A stretch of 64,000 bases of DNA from Burkholderiales bacterium (lineage in GTDB: Bacteria; Pseudomonadota; Gammaproteobacteria; Burkholderiales; Thiobacteraceae): positions 25,453 through 89,452 of the forward strand of contig JAIMAL010000011.1 of the NCBI GenBank assembly GCA_023511995.1, in the 5' to 3' direction. Each line of letters starts with the position of its first letter. Positions within the stretch are counted from its first letter, which is position 1. The notes under the pieces were generated by a model that saw nothing but the letters and a program-made list of their open reading frames with translations, was not told the origin of the DNA and searched no databases. This document shows positions 47,533 through 56,987 of this stretch, piece after piece. A program made the position numbers and the translations under genes.

Positions 47533-48293
47533 CATTCACCCTTGCGACTGAACTGTTTGAGCATCCCCAACAGGATGGACAACTCTTCTTTTTCCAGGCC
47601 GCAACGGTTGAAGAGCCGGCGCAGCCGCGGCATGAGGCGTTTCGGGTGGGCCGGGTCGAGAAAGCCCACCTGGATCAGGGTTTCCTCGAGGCGACGGTAG
47701 AAGTATTCCATTTCGCCGACGCTCACCCGTTCCGGGGGGCTTTCCAATGTGCTTTCCCCTTCCTGCGCGGCAAGGTGGAGCTCGTAGGCCATGACCTGCA
47801 CCGCCGCTGCCAGGTTGAGGGAAGGGTAGGCGGGATTGGCGGGAATGGTGATGATGCGTTGGCAGTAAAGAAGCTCTTCGTTGGCAAGCCCAAAGGTCTC
47901 ATTGCCAAAAACCAGGGCCACGGGGCCCCGTTCGGCCAGAGCCAGAAGTTCCGGCGCCGCTTCACGGGGGGTGGCGGGCGGAGGGCCCAATTCCCGTTCG
48001 CGGCGGGTGAGCCCCACCGCCAACACACAGTCGGCTACGGCTTCGCCCAGCGTAGCGAAAACGCGCGCCCGGTCCAGGACATCCGTGGCACCGGCGGCAA
48101 GCGCCCGGGCCTGGGGATGGGGGAAGCTCGCCGGCGCCACCAGCACGAGCTCCGTCAAGCCCATGGTCTTCATCGCCCGCGCGGCGGCACCAATGTTGCC
48201 CGGGTGGAGCGGCCGGCTCAGCACCACGCGCACGCGGTCCAAGGGTCTTGCGGCGGCGGGTCTTGCGGCGGGTTTCTCCGGCTGCGGATTCAC
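47532..48293 (-). CDS. trmJ: tRNA (cytidine/uridine-2'-O)-methyltransferase TrmJ
   Basis: 253 residues, SpoU/TrmD knot family. The N-terminus has [20 protein letters not shown] and the knot region [15 protein letters not shown] with [19 protein letters not shown]. It methylates position 32 of several tRNAs. It stands before cysE-iscR and diverges from suhB, close to the E. coli suhB/trmJ/iscR order. Confidence 0.95.
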   Translation of the reverse strand: MNPQPEKPAARPAAARPLDRVRVVLSRPLHPGNIGAAARAMKTMGLTELVLVAPASFPHPQARALAAGATDVLDRARVFATLGEAVADCVLAVGLTRRERELGPPPATPREAAPELLALAERGPVALVFGNETFGLANEELLYCQRIITIPANPAYPSLNLAAAVQVMAYELHLAAQEGESTLESPPERVSVGEMEYFYRRLEETLIQVGFLDPAHPKRLMPRLRRLFNRCGLEKEELSILLGMLKQFSRKGE

Positions 48294-48377
48294 TTTAGAA
48301 TGACGCCTTTGCTCTTTTCACCTGCGTGGGGTGAAAGCGCACCGCTTTTGCCCACGCCAGACAGGACGAAGGTTTCC

Positions 48378-49163
48378 ATGCACCCCATGCTCAACATCGC
48401 GGTGAAGGCTGCGCGTCGTGCCGGCAGCATCATCAACCGCGCCTCCCAGGACCTGGACATCCTCACCGTCCGCAGCAAGAGCCCGAACGAGTTTGTGAGC
48501 GAAGTGGATCACGCCGCCGAGGAGGCGATCGTGGAAACGCTGCTGGGCGCTTATCCGGGCCACGCGATTCTAGCAGAGGAGCGCGGCGCCCAAGGGGAGT
48601 CGGAATACGTGTGGATCATTGATCCCCTGGATGGCACCACCAATTTCCTCCACGGCTTTCCCCACTATGCGGTGTCCATCGCCTTGAGCCACCGGGGCGT
48701 GATCACCCAGGCGGTGGTGTTCGATCCCACCCGCAATGAACTTTTCACCGCCACCCGGGGGCGCGGTGCCTTCCTCAACGATCGCCGGCTGCGCGTGAGC
48801 CGCCGGGCGAAACTCCAGGAAGCCCTCGTCGGCACGGGCTTCCCCTTTCGCGATTTTTCCTTCCGCGACCACTACCTCCGCATTTTCGCCGAGCTTTTGC
48901 CGAAGACCGCGGGCCTGCGTCGGCCGGGCTCGGCGGCACTGGACCTCGCCTATGTGGCGGCGGGACGCTATGACGGCTTTTTCGAGGCAGGGCTCAAACC
49001 CTGGGACATGGCCGCGGGTGCCCTCCTCATCCTCGAGGCAGGCGGGCTCATCGCCGATTTCGAGGGTGAGGACCGGTATCTGGAGACGGGCAACGTGGTG
49101 GGAGGCAATCCCAAGGTGTTCGCGCAGCTTCTGCAGGTGATCGGGCGTGAGCTGAAAGGGTGA
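48378..49163 (+). CDS. suhB: Inositol-1-monophosphatase SuhB
   Basis: 261 residues, IMPase family. Metal-binding motifs are visible: [13 protein letters not shown] and WDMAAGALL. Besides phosphatase activity, SuhB in E. coli joins the rRNA antitermination complex. GGACGAAGG precedes ATG 48378. A 7-bp hairpin (TTTCACC/GGTGAAA, 48316-48336) lies in the 84-base gap to trmJ. Confidence 0.96.
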   Translation: MHPMLNIAVKAARRAGSIINRASQDLDILTVRSKSPNEFVSEVDHAAEEAIVETLLGAYPGHAILAEERGAQGESEYVWIIDPLDGTTNFLHGFPHYAVSIALSHRGVITQAVVFDPTRNELFTATRGRGAFLNDRRLRVSRRAKLQEALVGTGFPFRDFSFRDHYLRIFAELLPKTAGLRRPGSAALDLAYVAAGRYDGFFEAGLKPWDMAAGALLILEAGGLIADFEGEDRYLETGNVVGGNPKVFAQLLQVIGRELKG

Positions 49164-49168
49164 AGGGC

Positions 49169-51703
49169 ATGGCGGCGAACCTTGCCCAGCACACGCCCAT
49201 GATGCAGCAGTATCTGCGCATCAAGGCGGAGTACCCGGACACGCTGCTCTTCTACCGCATGGGCGACTTCTACGAGCTTTTCTACGAAGACGCCCAGCGC
49301 GCGGCGGAACTCCTCGACATCACCCTCACCACCCGCGGCATGTCCGCCGGCCAGCCCATCCCCATGGCGGGCGTGCCGGTGCAGTCGGTGGAGCAGTATC
49401 TCGCGCGGCTGCTCCGGTTGGGCGTGTCGGTTGCCATCTGCGAGCAGGTGGGCGATGTCGCCACGGCCAAGGGGCCGGTGGAGCGCAAGGTCACCCGCGT
49501 CCTCACGCCGGGCACCCTGACCGATGCCGGTCTTCTGGATGAGCGCGAGGAGGCCTACCTCATGGCCATCAACCCCCGTCCCGGCGGCTTTGGCGTGGCC
49601 TGGGCGAGCCTCGCTGCGGGCCGCTTCTGGCTCGCGGAGACCGAAGAGGCGGAACTGCCGGCGCTTTTGGAGCGTGTGCGCCCGGCAGAGCTCCTCCTGC
49701 CGGAGACGGCAAAGGCGGTGAACACCCGCGCCGCGGTGAAGCGGCTGCCTCCCTGGCAGTTCGACGCCGACAGCGCCCGCCACCTCCTTACCCAGCAGTT
49801 CGGCACCCGCGATCTGGCGGGGTTCGGTGTGCAGGGCATGGAGGCGGCGGTGGGCGCGGCGGGGGCGCTCCTCGGCTATGTGCGGCAGACGCAGCTTGCG
49901 GCGCTACCCCATTTCACCGGCCTGCGGGTGGAACAGCCGGCGACCTATGTCCTCCTCGATCCGGCCACGCGCCGCAATCTCGAACTCACGGAAACCCTGC
50001 GCGGCGAACCTTCGCCGACGCTGCTCTCCGTGCTGGATGCCACGCGCTGCGCCATGGGCGGGCGGCTGCTCAGGCATTGGCTGCATCATCCGCTGCGGGA
50101 TCGCGGGGAAATCCGCGCCCGCCTGGATGCGGTGGGCGCCCTGGTGGAATGGGGACCGGCGCCCATTGCGGCGGTGCTTTCCCGCATGGCGGATATCGAG
50201 CGTATCGCATCCCGCATCGCCCTGCTGACGGTCCGCCCGCGGGAGCTTGCCGCCTTGCGCGAAAGTCTCGCCCTGCTGCCGGAGCTGGTGCGGCTTCTGG
50301 ATAACTTCGACAGTCCCCGGCTTGTGGAACTCCGCGCCGACTGCAGGCCTCGGGAGGAACTCCATGCGCTGCTCACGCGCGCGATCCAGCCGGAACCGGC
50401 CAGCCACGTGCGCGACGGTGGGGTGATCAACGAGGGGTGGGATGCTGAACTCGACGAACTGCGGGCACTGGCCAACAACTGTGGTGAGTTCCTGCTGGAA
50501 CTAGAGGCGCGGGAGCGGGCGCGCACCGGCATTGCCAACCTCAAGGTGGAATACAACCGGGTGCATGGTTTCTACATCGAGGTGGGCAAGGCGCAGGCGG
50601 AACGGGTGCCGGAGGACTACCGGCGGCGGCAGACGCTGAAACATGCGGAACGCTACATTACGCCGGAGCTCAAGGCCTTCGAGGACAAGGCGCTTTCCGC
50701 CCGGGAGCGGGCGCTGGCGCGGGAGCGGCAGCTCTACGACGCCTTGGTTGCGGAGCTGAAGCCGCAGGTGGCAAGCCTCAAACGCCTCGCCGAGGCGGTG
50801 GCGCAACTGGACGTGCTGTGTGCTTTCGCCGACCGGGCGCTTGCCTTTGGTTACGTGGCACCCGAATTCACCGATGCGCCACGCCTCGAAATCACAGGCG
50901 GCCGTCACCCGGTGGTGGAAAGACAGGTGGACCACTTCATCGCCAATGATCTCCGCCTGTCACCGACGCGGCAGATGCTGCTGATTACGGGGCCGAACAT
51001 GGGGGGCAAGTCCACCTACATGCGGCAGACGGCCCTCATCGTGCTCATGGCCCATATCGGTTCCTTCGTGCCCGCCGAGCGCGCGCTGATCGGCCCGGTG
51101 GACCGCATCTTCACCCGCATTGGTGCCGCGGATGATCTGGCATCCGGACGGTCCACCTTCATGGTGGAGATGACGGAGACCGCCAACATTCTCCACAACG
51201 CCACACGGCAGAGCCTGGTGCTTCTGGACGAGATCGGACGGGGTACTTCCACCTTCGACGGTCTGGCGCTCGCCCATGCCGTGGCGCGGCATCTGGTGGA
51301 GAAGGTGGGCTGTTACACGCTCTTTGCGACCCACTACTTTGAGCTCACGCGGCTTTCCGAGGAATTCCGGCAGATCGCCAACGTCCATCTGTCGGCGGTC
51401 AAGCACAAGGATCGCATCGTCTTCCTCCATGCGGTGGAGGAGGGGCCGGCAAGCCAGAGCTATGGCCTGGAAGTGGCCCAGCTTGCCGGTGTGCCGGCCG
51501 CCGTCATCCAGCAGGCGCGGCGCTACCTTTTGCACCTGGAAAACCAGAGCGTGGCTCGCGGGGGAGAGCCGGATCTCTTTGCCAGCCGGCCCGAACCGGC
51601 TCCGCACCCGGTGCTCGAACGCCTGCGCGAGGTGAACCCCGACGAGTTAAGCCCCAAGGCGGCGCTGGAGCTCCTCTACGTCCTGCGCAAGCTGGTGGAA
51701 TGA
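49169..51703 (+). CDS. mutS: DNA mismatch repair protein MutS
   Basis: 844 residues. The mismatch-binding domain carries the Phe-X-Glu wedge (GDFYELF, about residues 35-41). Connector, lever and clamp domains follow, then the ATPase with Walker [15 protein letters not shown] and Walker [14 protein letters not shown]. It recognises mispairs and recruits MutL. ATG 49169 has GTGAAGGG upstream; GTG 49160, overlapping the suhB stop, is an alternative. Confidence 0.98.
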   Translation: MAANLAQHTPMMQQYLRIKAEYPDTLLFYRMGDFYELFYEDAQRAAELLDITLTTRGMSAGQPIPMAGVPVQSVEQYLARLLRLGVSVAICEQVGDVATAKGPVERKVTRVLTPGTLTDAGLLDEREEAYLMAINPRPGGFGVAWASLAAGRFWLAETEEAELPALLERVRPAELLLPETAKAVNTRAAVKRLPPWQFDADSARHLLTQQFGTRDLAGFGVQGMEAAVGAAGALLGYVRQTQLAALPHFTGLRVEQPATYVLLDPATRRNLELTETLRGEPSPTLLSVLDATRCAMGGRLLRHWLHHPLRDRGEIRARLDAVGALVEWGPAPIAAVLSRMADIERIASRIALLTVRPRELAALRESLALLPELVRLLDNFDSPRLVELRADCRPREELHALLTRAIQPEPASHVRDGGVINEGWDAELDELRALANNCGEFLLELEARERARTGIANLKVEYNRVHGFYIEVGKAQAERVPEDYRRRQTLKHAERYITPELKAFEDKALSARERALARERQLYDALVAELKPQVASLKRLAEAVAQLDVLCAFADRALAFGYVAPEFTDAPRLEITGGRHPVVERQVDHFIANDLRLSPTRQMLLITGPNMGGKSTYMRQTALIVLMAHIGSFVPAERALIGPVDRIFTRIGAADDLASGRSTFMVEMTETANILHNATRQSLVLLDEIGRGTSTFDGLALAHAVARHLVEKVGCYTLFATHYFELTRLSEEFRQIANVHLSAVKHKDRIVFLHAVEEGPASQSYGLEVAQLAGVPAAVIQQARRYLLHLENQSVARGGEPDLFASRPEPAPHPVLERLREVNPDELSPKAALELLYVLRKLVE

Positions 51704-51724
51704 AAACGCCGGCGGAGCCGGCGT
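51703..51724 (-). terminator. Terminator for the bcp-slyD unit
   Basis: Stem ACGCCGGC/GCCGGCGT (8 bp, 3-base loop); read on the minus strand it is followed by TTTTCATT. It lies in the 34-base space where mutS and the slyD-like gene converge. On the plus strand there is no T-run. Confidence 0.65.
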
Positions 51725-51737
51725 CATCACGCTTCAC

Positions 51738-52223
51738 TCAAGAATGGTCGTGGCCGTGGGGCCCGTGGACATGGCCGTGGGCGATTTCTTCTGGCGTGGC
51801 CGGCCGCACATCGGTCACGGTGCAGGTGAACCTGAGACTGCGGCCCGCCAGGGGATGATTGCCATCCACCACGACGGTGTCCTCGGTGACGTCGGTGACC
51901 GTGTAGAGAATCATCTCGTCGGAACCTTCCACCCCGCCTTCGAACTGCATGCCCACCCGGATGTCAGTGACCGGGAAGACGCTGCGCGGCTCGACGCGCA
52001 CCAGGGAGGCATCGTATTCGCCGAAGGCATCTTCGGGTGCCAGCGAAAGGGTCACGGTGTCGCCGGGCTGTTTGCCCTGCAGGCTGCTTTCCACCAGGGG
52101 GAAGATGTTGTCATACCCGCCATGGAGGTAGCTGATGGGTTCTTTCGATTCCTCGAGCAGGTTGCCCTGGCTGTCGTAGAGGGAATAGGTCAGGCTGACG
52201 ACGGAGTCTTTCACGATTTGCAT
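51738..52223 (-). CDS. slyD: SlyD-like FKBP-type peptidyl-prolyl isomerase
   Basis: 161 residues. An FKBP domain with an inserted flap has the SlyD pattern (SYLHGGYDNIFP, SLAPEDAFGEYD). The tail is His-rich (HGHVHGPHGHDHS), a likely metal-binding end as in SlyD. It folds prolines and may help nickel handling. ATG 52223 lies 13 bases inside the end of the bcp gene, so the two are coupled. Confidence 0.92.
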   Translation of the reverse strand: MQIVKDSVVSLTYSLYDSQGNLLEESKEPISYLHGGYDNIFPLVESSLQGKQPGDTVTLSLAPEDAFGEYDASLVRVEPRSVFPVTDIRVGMQFEGGVEGSDEMILYTVTDVTEDTVVVDGNHPLAGRSLRFTCTVTDVRPATPEEIAHGHVHGPHGHDHS

Positions 52224-52690
52224 TGTTGCAGTTCCTTGATGAGTGAGAGCACTTCCTGCGCATGTCCCTTTGGGTTGACCCCGTAGAGGGCGTGCCGGAT
52301 GATGCCCTTCTTGTCGATGATGAAGGTGGAGCGAACGATACCCATTTTTTTCACTCCGTCCTTCTCTTTCTCCTGCCATACACCATACTTCTGGCAGACC
52401 TCGCCTTCCGTGTCGGCCAAAAGCCGCACGGTCAGTCCATGCTTGTCGCGGAATGCGGCATGGCTGATGCAGTCGTCGCGGGAAACCCCCATTACCACCG
52501 TGTCGAGGCTCGCGAGCTCGTCCTCGATGTCGCTGAACTCGATGGCTTCCATGGTGCAGCCGGGGGTGTCGTCTTTCGGATAGAAGTAGAGCACGACGTT
52601 CTTCCTGCCCTTGAAGGCGGAGAGGCTGACCATTTCCATGTCCGCGTCGGGAAGTTCGAAATCCGGTGCGGTACTTCCTGCCTGCAACAT
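52211..52690 (-). CDS. bcp: Thiol peroxidase Bcp (PrxQ-type peroxiredoxin)
   Basis: 159 residues. The peroxidatic cysteine is in YPKDDTPGCTMEA (about residue 45). The cysteine often found five residues later in E. coli-type Bcp is Ile here, so it would work as a one-Cys type or use another Cys (DDCIS, EVCQK). It reduces peroxides with thioredoxin. ATG 52690 (MLQAGSTAPDFEL) is the family start. Confidence 0.94.
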   Translation of the reverse strand: MLQAGSTAPDFELPDADMEMVSLSAFKGRKNVVLYFYPKDDTPGCTMEAIEFSDIEDELASLDTVVMGVSRDDCISHAAFRDKHGLTVRLLADTEGEVCQKYGVWQEKEKDGVKKMGIVRSTFIIDKKGIIRHALYGVNPKGHAQEVLSLIKELQQCKS

Positions 52691-52812
52691 AGCATCCCCT
52701 GCCTGATGGGCCACGTGCGACCACGGCCCAGATTCCTCCGGGCATTCTAAACCATTTCCGGGCCGGAACAAGGAAGAGGGGTGCAGTGCGCCGGCGCCCT
52801 TATAATGCCTTC

Positions 52813-54042
52813 ATGAGGTACACGTTTCTCAAGGGGTTGTCGCCCCGCCAGTTTCTTGCGCGCCATTGGCAGAAGGCGCCACTTTTCCTGCCGGCCGCCT
52901 TCCCGGATTTTCAGGACCTCGTCACCCCCGCCGAGCTAATGCAGCTTGCATCCCGCGACGAGGTGGAATCCCGGCTCGTGGTGGAGCGGGCGGGGCATTG
53001 GCGTGTGCGCCGGGGGCCGTTGTCCGCCAGGGATTTCCGCGGTCTCAAGGGCAGCCGCTGGTCACTTCTGGTGCAGGGTGTGGATCAGTGGCTGCCGGAA
53101 GGCAAAGCCCTGTTGCAGGCTTTTTCCTTCATTCCCCATGCGCGGCTTGATGACCTGATGGTGAGTTTCGCGCCGGCCGGGGGAGGCGTGGGTCCCCATT
53201 TCGACTCCTACGATGTTTTTCTGCTCCAGGGACTCGGGCACAAACGCTGGCAGATCAGCGGGCAACGGGACCGCACCCTGCTGCCGGGGGCACCATTGCG
53301 CATCCTGCAACGTTTCCAAGCCGAAGCGGAGTGGACCGCGGGCTGCGGCGATCTCCTCTACCTGCCGCCAAAATACGCCCATTACGGGGTCGCGCTGGAT
53401 GACTGTCTCACCTATTCCATCGGTTTCCGTGCCCCTTCGGCGCAGGAACTCATCACCCATTTCCTCGCCTATCTGGAGGAACAGCTCCAGGTGGAGGGTA
53501 TGTACGAAGACCCCGATCTCACGGTACCCCGTCATCCCGGGGCAATCGGAGCGCGCATGGTGGAAAAGGTGGAGGCCATGCTGGCCGCCATCCGCTGGGG
53601 CAGGGCGGAGGTCGCCGATTTCCTCGGCCGTTATCTCACCGAGCCCAAGCCCCATGTGTTCTTCGAGGCACCGCCGCGTCCCCTGGGGCGCAGCCGTTTC
53701 GCCGGGCTGGCGCAAACCCGGGGCATCGTCCTTAGCCTGAAAAGCCTCATGCTCATCTACCACAATACGGTGTTCATCAACGGCGAGGCGGTACAGGTTT
53801 CGCCGGTGCTGCGCAGGTGGCTTGTGCCGCTTGCCGACAACCGTCGCCTGGATGGGCTGGACGAGGCGCCTTACGCACTTTTCGATCTCCTCTACGATTG
53901 GTACCGGGCAGGCTACCTGGCGCCGGCGGCGCCTTTGCCCTCGGCGTCGAAGCGCGCTGGGCTGGACACGCGCGCGAAGAGGGTGAAGACAAGCGGGGGC
54001 CGGTCCACCAGTGCACTCACAGGGGGAAGCCGCCGTGGCTGA
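52813..54042 (+). CDS. roxA: RoxA/YcfD-type ribosomal oxygenase (JmjC-like cupin)
   Basis: 409 residues. The N-terminal part matches YcfD (FLARHWQKAPL). The Fe(II) site is His129-X-Asp131 (GPHFDSYDVF) with His190 (PPKYAHYGV), nearly the E. coli positions 125/127/187. By homology it hydroxylates an arginine of ribosomal protein L16 using 2-oxoglutarate and oxygen. The last 40 residues are a basic Ser/Arg-rich tail beyond the usual length. ATG 52813 aligns with the family, but GTG 52786 has the better ribosome-binding sequence (AGGAAGAGGGG). Confidence 0.88.
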   Translation: MRYTFLKGLSPRQFLARHWQKAPLFLPAAFPDFQDLVTPAELMQLASRDEVESRLVVERAGHWRVRRGPLSARDFRGLKGSRWSLLVQGVDQWLPEGKALLQAFSFIPHARLDDLMVSFAPAGGGVGPHFDSYDVFLLQGLGHKRWQISGQRDRTLLPGAPLRILQRFQAEAEWTAGCGDLLYLPPKYAHYGVALDDCLTYSIGFRAPSAQELITHFLAYLEEQLQVEGMYEDPDLTVPRHPGAIGARMVEKVEAMLAAIRWGRAEVADFLGRYLTEPKPHVFFEAPPRPLGRSRFAGLAQTRGIVLSLKSLMLIYHNTVFINGEAVQVSPVLRRWLVPLADNRRLDGLDEAPYALFDLLYDWYRAGYLAPAAPLPSASKRAGLDTRAKRVKTSGGRSTSALTGGSRRG

Positions 54043-54529
54043 GGGCATGGCGACGTTGCGGGGGCAATTTTCCCTGCCTTCCGAATACCGTGCCGCCATC
54101 GACAGGCTGGTGGCGGCCGCGCGCCGGCGCATCTGTATTTTCGACCGCGATCTCGTCGGGGCGGGCTTCGATGAACCGGCCCGTTTCGATGCGCTACGCC
54201 GCTTTCTTCTCGCCTCGCGGGATAGCCGCCTTGAGATCGTGCTCCACGAAATCCGCGCGGTGGAATGCGCGCACCCGCGGCTTTTGCGTCTGCTCAGCCA
54301 ATTCAGTCATGCGGTGAGCATCCACCGCACGGAAGCGGAGGCGCGCGGCATCTGCGACAGCATCATGGTGGCCGATGCGCTCCATTTCGTGCACCGTTTC
54401 CATTTCGATCATGCCCGCGGCAGCTGGGGCCTCAACGAACCGGTAGAGGCCGAGGCGCTGGCGCGGCGTTTCGCCGAAATCTGGCACGCCTCCCAGCCGG
54501 CGATCACGGCCACGGTGCTGGGCCTGTGA
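54035..54529 (+). CDS. Small protein of unknown function following roxA
   Basis: About 164 residues, cytosolic, no signal or membrane helix. Recognisable stretches are CIFDRDLVGAGFD, RLEIVLHE and FVHRFHFDHARGSWGLN. The last looks somewhat like a phospholipase D-type His/Asp region, but no full HKD motif is present. The start is probably GTG 54035, with AGGGGGAA upstream, overlapping the roxA stop by 8 bases; GTG 54011 and ATG 54047 are alternatives. I do not recognise its role. The overlap suggests coupled translation with RoxA. Confidence 0.75.
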   Translation: MAEGMATLRGQFSLPSEYRAAIDRLVAAARRRICIFDRDLVGAGFDEPARFDALRRFLLASRDSRLEIVLHEIRAVECAHPRLLRLLSQFSHAVSIHRTEAEARGICDSIMVADALHFVHRFHFDHARGSWGLNEPVEAEALARRFAEIWHASQPAITATVLGL

Positions 54530-54556
54530 AAGGGAAGGGGGTCCAAAGGCAATCCC

Positions 54557-54585
54557 CTTACATTTTCCTGGGGGCTTGCTATAAT
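54557..54585 (+). promoter_or_regulatory. Sigma70 promoter for the small lipoprotein
   Basis: CTTACA (4 of 6 to the -35), 17 bases, TATAAT (perfect -10, 54580-54585). The leader to the ATG at 54663 is about 70 bases. Confidence 0.65.
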
Positions 54586-54662
54586 TCCGCGCGTCGGTCG
54601 GAAATCCTGCAGTTGAAGGCCGATTCTGTCTTTTCGTTTAACTTTAGCTAAAGGGAAACATA

Positions 54663-54929
54663 ATGAAATACTCCGTCCTCCTCGCTGCTCTGCTGGCCGT
54701 ATCGCTTTCCGCCTGCGGCAAGAAAGAAGAAGCGGCTGCGCCCGCCGAAGCGCCCGCCGCTGCGCCTGCTCCTGCCGCCCCGGCGCCTGCTGCTCCGGCG
54801 CCTGCTGCTCCGGCTGAAGGTGCTGCGGCTCCTGCCGCTCCTGCCGCTCCGGCCGGGGACGCTGCCGCTCCGGCTGCTCCGGCGGGTGGCGCTGCGGCTC
54901 CTGCCGCTCCCGCGGAAGAGAAGAAGTAA
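54663..54929 (+). CDS. Small Ala/Pro-rich lipoprotein
   Basis: 88 residues. The signal peptide ends in lipobox LSAC (Cys18: VSLSACGKKEE), so it should be an acylated envelope protein. The remaining 70 residues are almost only Ala and Pro in repeated PAPAAPA and GGAAAPAAPA units, with a charged EEKK end. Low complexity prevents any family call; a flexible periplasmic spacer is possible. AAAGGGA is the ribosome-binding site. It has its own promoter and terminator. The DNA repeats (GCGCCTGCTGCTCCG) are open to length change by slippage. Confidence 0.8.
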   Translation: MKYSVLLAALLAVSLSACGKKEEAAAPAEAPAAAPAPAAPAPAAPAPAAPAEGAAAPAAPAAPAGDAAAPAAPAGGAAAPAAPAEEKK

Positions 54930-54946
54930 TCTCTTCCTCCGGGAAG

Positions 54947-54975
54947 AAAAAAGCCGGCCTCGTGCCGGCTTTTTT
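54947..54975. terminator. Bidirectional terminator between the lipoprotein and metallo-hydrolase genes
   Basis: A6, stem GCCGGC/GCCGGC with a CTCGT loop, T6. The A- and T-runs allow use by the plus-strand lipoprotein gene and by the minus-strand unit ending at 55000. Confidence 0.92.
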
Positions 54976-54999
54976 CATGGCGGCAACCCTTTGATTGCC

Positions 55000-55767
55000 T
55001 CAGGCGATGTGCCGCCAGTCGAAGCCGCAGTCCTGATCGGCCACTCCGATCCATTCCGGCTCACACCCCAGCGCCTGGGCGAGGGCGGCGCGGGCAAGTT
55101 CCGGGCGGTTGTTGGTGCGGGACAGATGGGCGGCGATGACGTGCTTGAGGCGCCGGTGGTCCAGGGCGGCGAGCAGGGCGGCGGCCGCGGCGTTGCTCAA
55201 GTGGCCGTAGTCGCCGGCGATGCGGTGTTTGAGGGGTGGCGGATAGGGTCCCCTGGCCAGCATCTGGGGGTCGTGGTTGCACTCCAGCACCAGGGCGTCG
55301 CAGCCGTCGAGCATGGTCTGGATATGGGGCGTGCTGCGGCCCACGTCGGTGAGTAGTCCCAGCCGCCGCTTGCCGTCACTGAAGACGAACTGGGCCGGTT
55401 CCCGGGCGTCGTGGGGCACGGGAAAGGGGTGGATCCAGAGGTCGCCCACACTAAAGGCATGGTGGACATCGAAGAGATGAATGTCTTCCGGCACGCCTTC
55501 GCCCCCGGCAAGGGCGAGATGGGTGCCGTGGCTCAACCACACGGGCAGGCGGAAGCGGGCCGCCAGACGCGCAACGCCCGCCACGTGGTCGCCGTGTTCG
55601 TGGGTGAGCAGGATGGCATCCAGGTCCTCCGGCGCAAGATTGAGCCGGCCTAGACGCCGTGTTATTTCCCGCACGCCAAAGCCGCAATCGACGAGGAGCC
55701 GCGTGCGCCCCGCCTCGACGATCAGGGCATTGCCCTCGCTGCCGCTGCCCAGGCAGGCGAAGCGCAT
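55000..55767 (-). CDS. Metallo-beta-lactamase fold hydrolase (YycJ/WalJ-like)
   Basis: 255 residues. It starts MRFACLGSGSEGNALIVE as in YycJ-like proteins, with metal motif LTHEHGDHVAG (about 53-63), further histidines and Asp (LLTDVG) and a late HLSRTNNRPELA. It is expected to bind two zinc ions. Members are thought to be DNA or nucleotide hydrolases, but the substrate here is unknown. It overlaps bamC by one base. Confidence 0.9.
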   Translation of the reverse strand: MRFACLGSGSEGNALIVEAGRTRLLVDCGFGVREITRRLGRLNLAPEDLDAILLTHEHGDHVAGVARLAARFRLPVWLSHGTHLALAGGEGVPEDIHLFDVHHAFSVGDLWIHPFPVPHDAREPAQFVFSDGKRRLGLLTDVGRSTPHIQTMLDGCDALVLECNHDPQMLARGPYPPPLKHRIAGDYGHLSNAAAAALLAALDHRRLKHVIAAHLSRTNNRPELARAALAQALGCEPEWIGVADQDCGFDWRHIA

Positions 55768-56912
55768 CAGCGGAGCTGCTCGTAGAGGAGGTTGAGAATT
55801 TTGCCGGCGCTTTCGGACTTGTCCGGCGCGCCCTGTTTGTCCTGGATGCTCACCCGGGTGGTGTCGGTGAGCTCGGTCACGCGCACGCGGAATTCCTCCG
55901 GCTGCTGCGTCTTGCCGGTCCGGCGCCAGAAGGCGAGTTTGGAGAACCAGCCGGTATCTTTCTTTTTGCTCTCTTCTGCCTCGGGATCGAGATAGCGCAC
56001 GTAATAGATGCCTTGCGAGCGGTCGCGGTCCACCACGGTGAAACCCACCCGGTCGAGGGCGAGGCCCACACGGCGCCAGGCCCGGTCGAAGGCGTCGTCG
56101 AGGACGAGCACGCTGGTGCCATCCTCATTGCGTGCCAGCCGTGCCCGCTCCACGTTCTGACTGCTCGCCAGCAAGGTCTTGCTCCGGGATTCCTCCACAC
56201 CGAAGCGCACCATGAGCCGGCGCAGCATCTCCGCCTCCAGCTCGGGATCGGCAGGGCGCGGCTGCCAGATGGTGCGCTGCCCGCCGTCGCCGCCTTCCAG
56301 CACTTCGTACATGCCGCGGTGGCTGATGTAGATTTCGGTGGTGCCGGGTTCCTTGCCCGGCTCCAGGCGGGTGCGGAACTTGTCCCGTTCGGCGGTGGAA
56401 TAGAGGCTGTCAAGCACCTTGCCCAGCACGTTGCGGATGAAATCCTGGGGAATCTTGGCGCGGTTTTCCGCCCAGTCGGTTTCCATGATGCCGGCTTCCG
56501 GCTGCTCGGTCTTGATGATGAAGCCCAGCTCCTGCCAGAAATCCCGCACCACCGGCCAGACCTGCTCCGGCGGTGCCTTGACCACCAGCCAGCGCTGGCT
56601 GCCCGCCCGTTCCACCCGCACATTGCTGAGATCGGGCAACAGGTTGCCGGTGGTGGCGGCCGTGGCCGGTTTGCCCTGGCGTTCCTGCTGATAGGCGGAG
56701 AAGGTGGCACTGCCCCGCGGGGTGACGTCGGGCACCACGTAGCGGTCATCCGGCGTGAGGGCGGTGAGATCGGGCGGCACGTCCAGGGGCGGAATCTTGC
56801 CCGCCGACTTGTAATCAATCTTTTTCGTTTCAATGGACATGGAACAGCCGCCGACGGCCATCGCCACCACAAGGGCCGCGGCCCAGAATTTGGTGCCCGG
56901 CTTCCTATGCAC
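55767..56912 (-). CDS. bamC: Outer-membrane assembly lipoprotein BamC
   Basis: About 381 residues. A lipoprotein signal with lipobox VGGC (Cys23) is followed by the unstructured BamC N-terminus (IDYKSAGKIPPLDVPPDL) and two helix-grip domains. It is part of the BAM complex inserting beta-barrels. Start: GTG 56912 gives a compact signal. GTG 56978 has a better ribosome-binding site, but the 22 extra codons have poor GC at third positions (about 45 percent), so they are probably leader. It follows dapA, as in E. coli dapA-bamC. Confidence 0.92.
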   Translation of the reverse strand: MHRKPGTKFWAAALVVAMAVGGCSMSIETKKIDYKSAGKIPPLDVPPDLTALTPDDRYVVPDVTPRGSATFSAYQQERQGKPATAATTGNLLPDLSNVRVERAGSQRWLVVKAPPEQVWPVVRDFWQELGFIIKTEQPEAGIMETDWAENRAKIPQDFIRNVLGKVLDSLYSTAERDKFRTRLEPGKEPGTTEIYISHRGMYEVLEGGDGGQRTIWQPRPADPELEAEMLRRLMVRFGVEESRSKTLLASSQNVERARLARNEDGTSVLVLDDAFDRAWRRVGLALDRVGFTVVDRDRSQGIYYVRYLDPEAEESKKKDTGWFSKLAFWRRTGKTQQPEEFRVRVTELTDTTRVSIQDKQGAPDKSESAGKILNLLYEQLR

Positions 56913-56987
56913 GCCTTCAGCTGGCCGAAGGCCTGCTGGGGAAAGCGGGGAAGGGGGAAACCCTTGGCGTCGTTTCACGGTCAAGCC

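Noticed and set aside
54700..54915. Short tandem units that could suggest a CRISPR-like or satellite array
   Set aside because: The units are in frame inside a lipoprotein gene, have no spacers and vary in length; they encode Ala/Pro repeats.
56913..56984. Longer BamC N-terminus from GTG 56978 or TTG 56984
   Set aside because: It has a good ribosome-binding site, but third-position GC is much lower than in coding DNA here and it would bury the lipoprotein signal.
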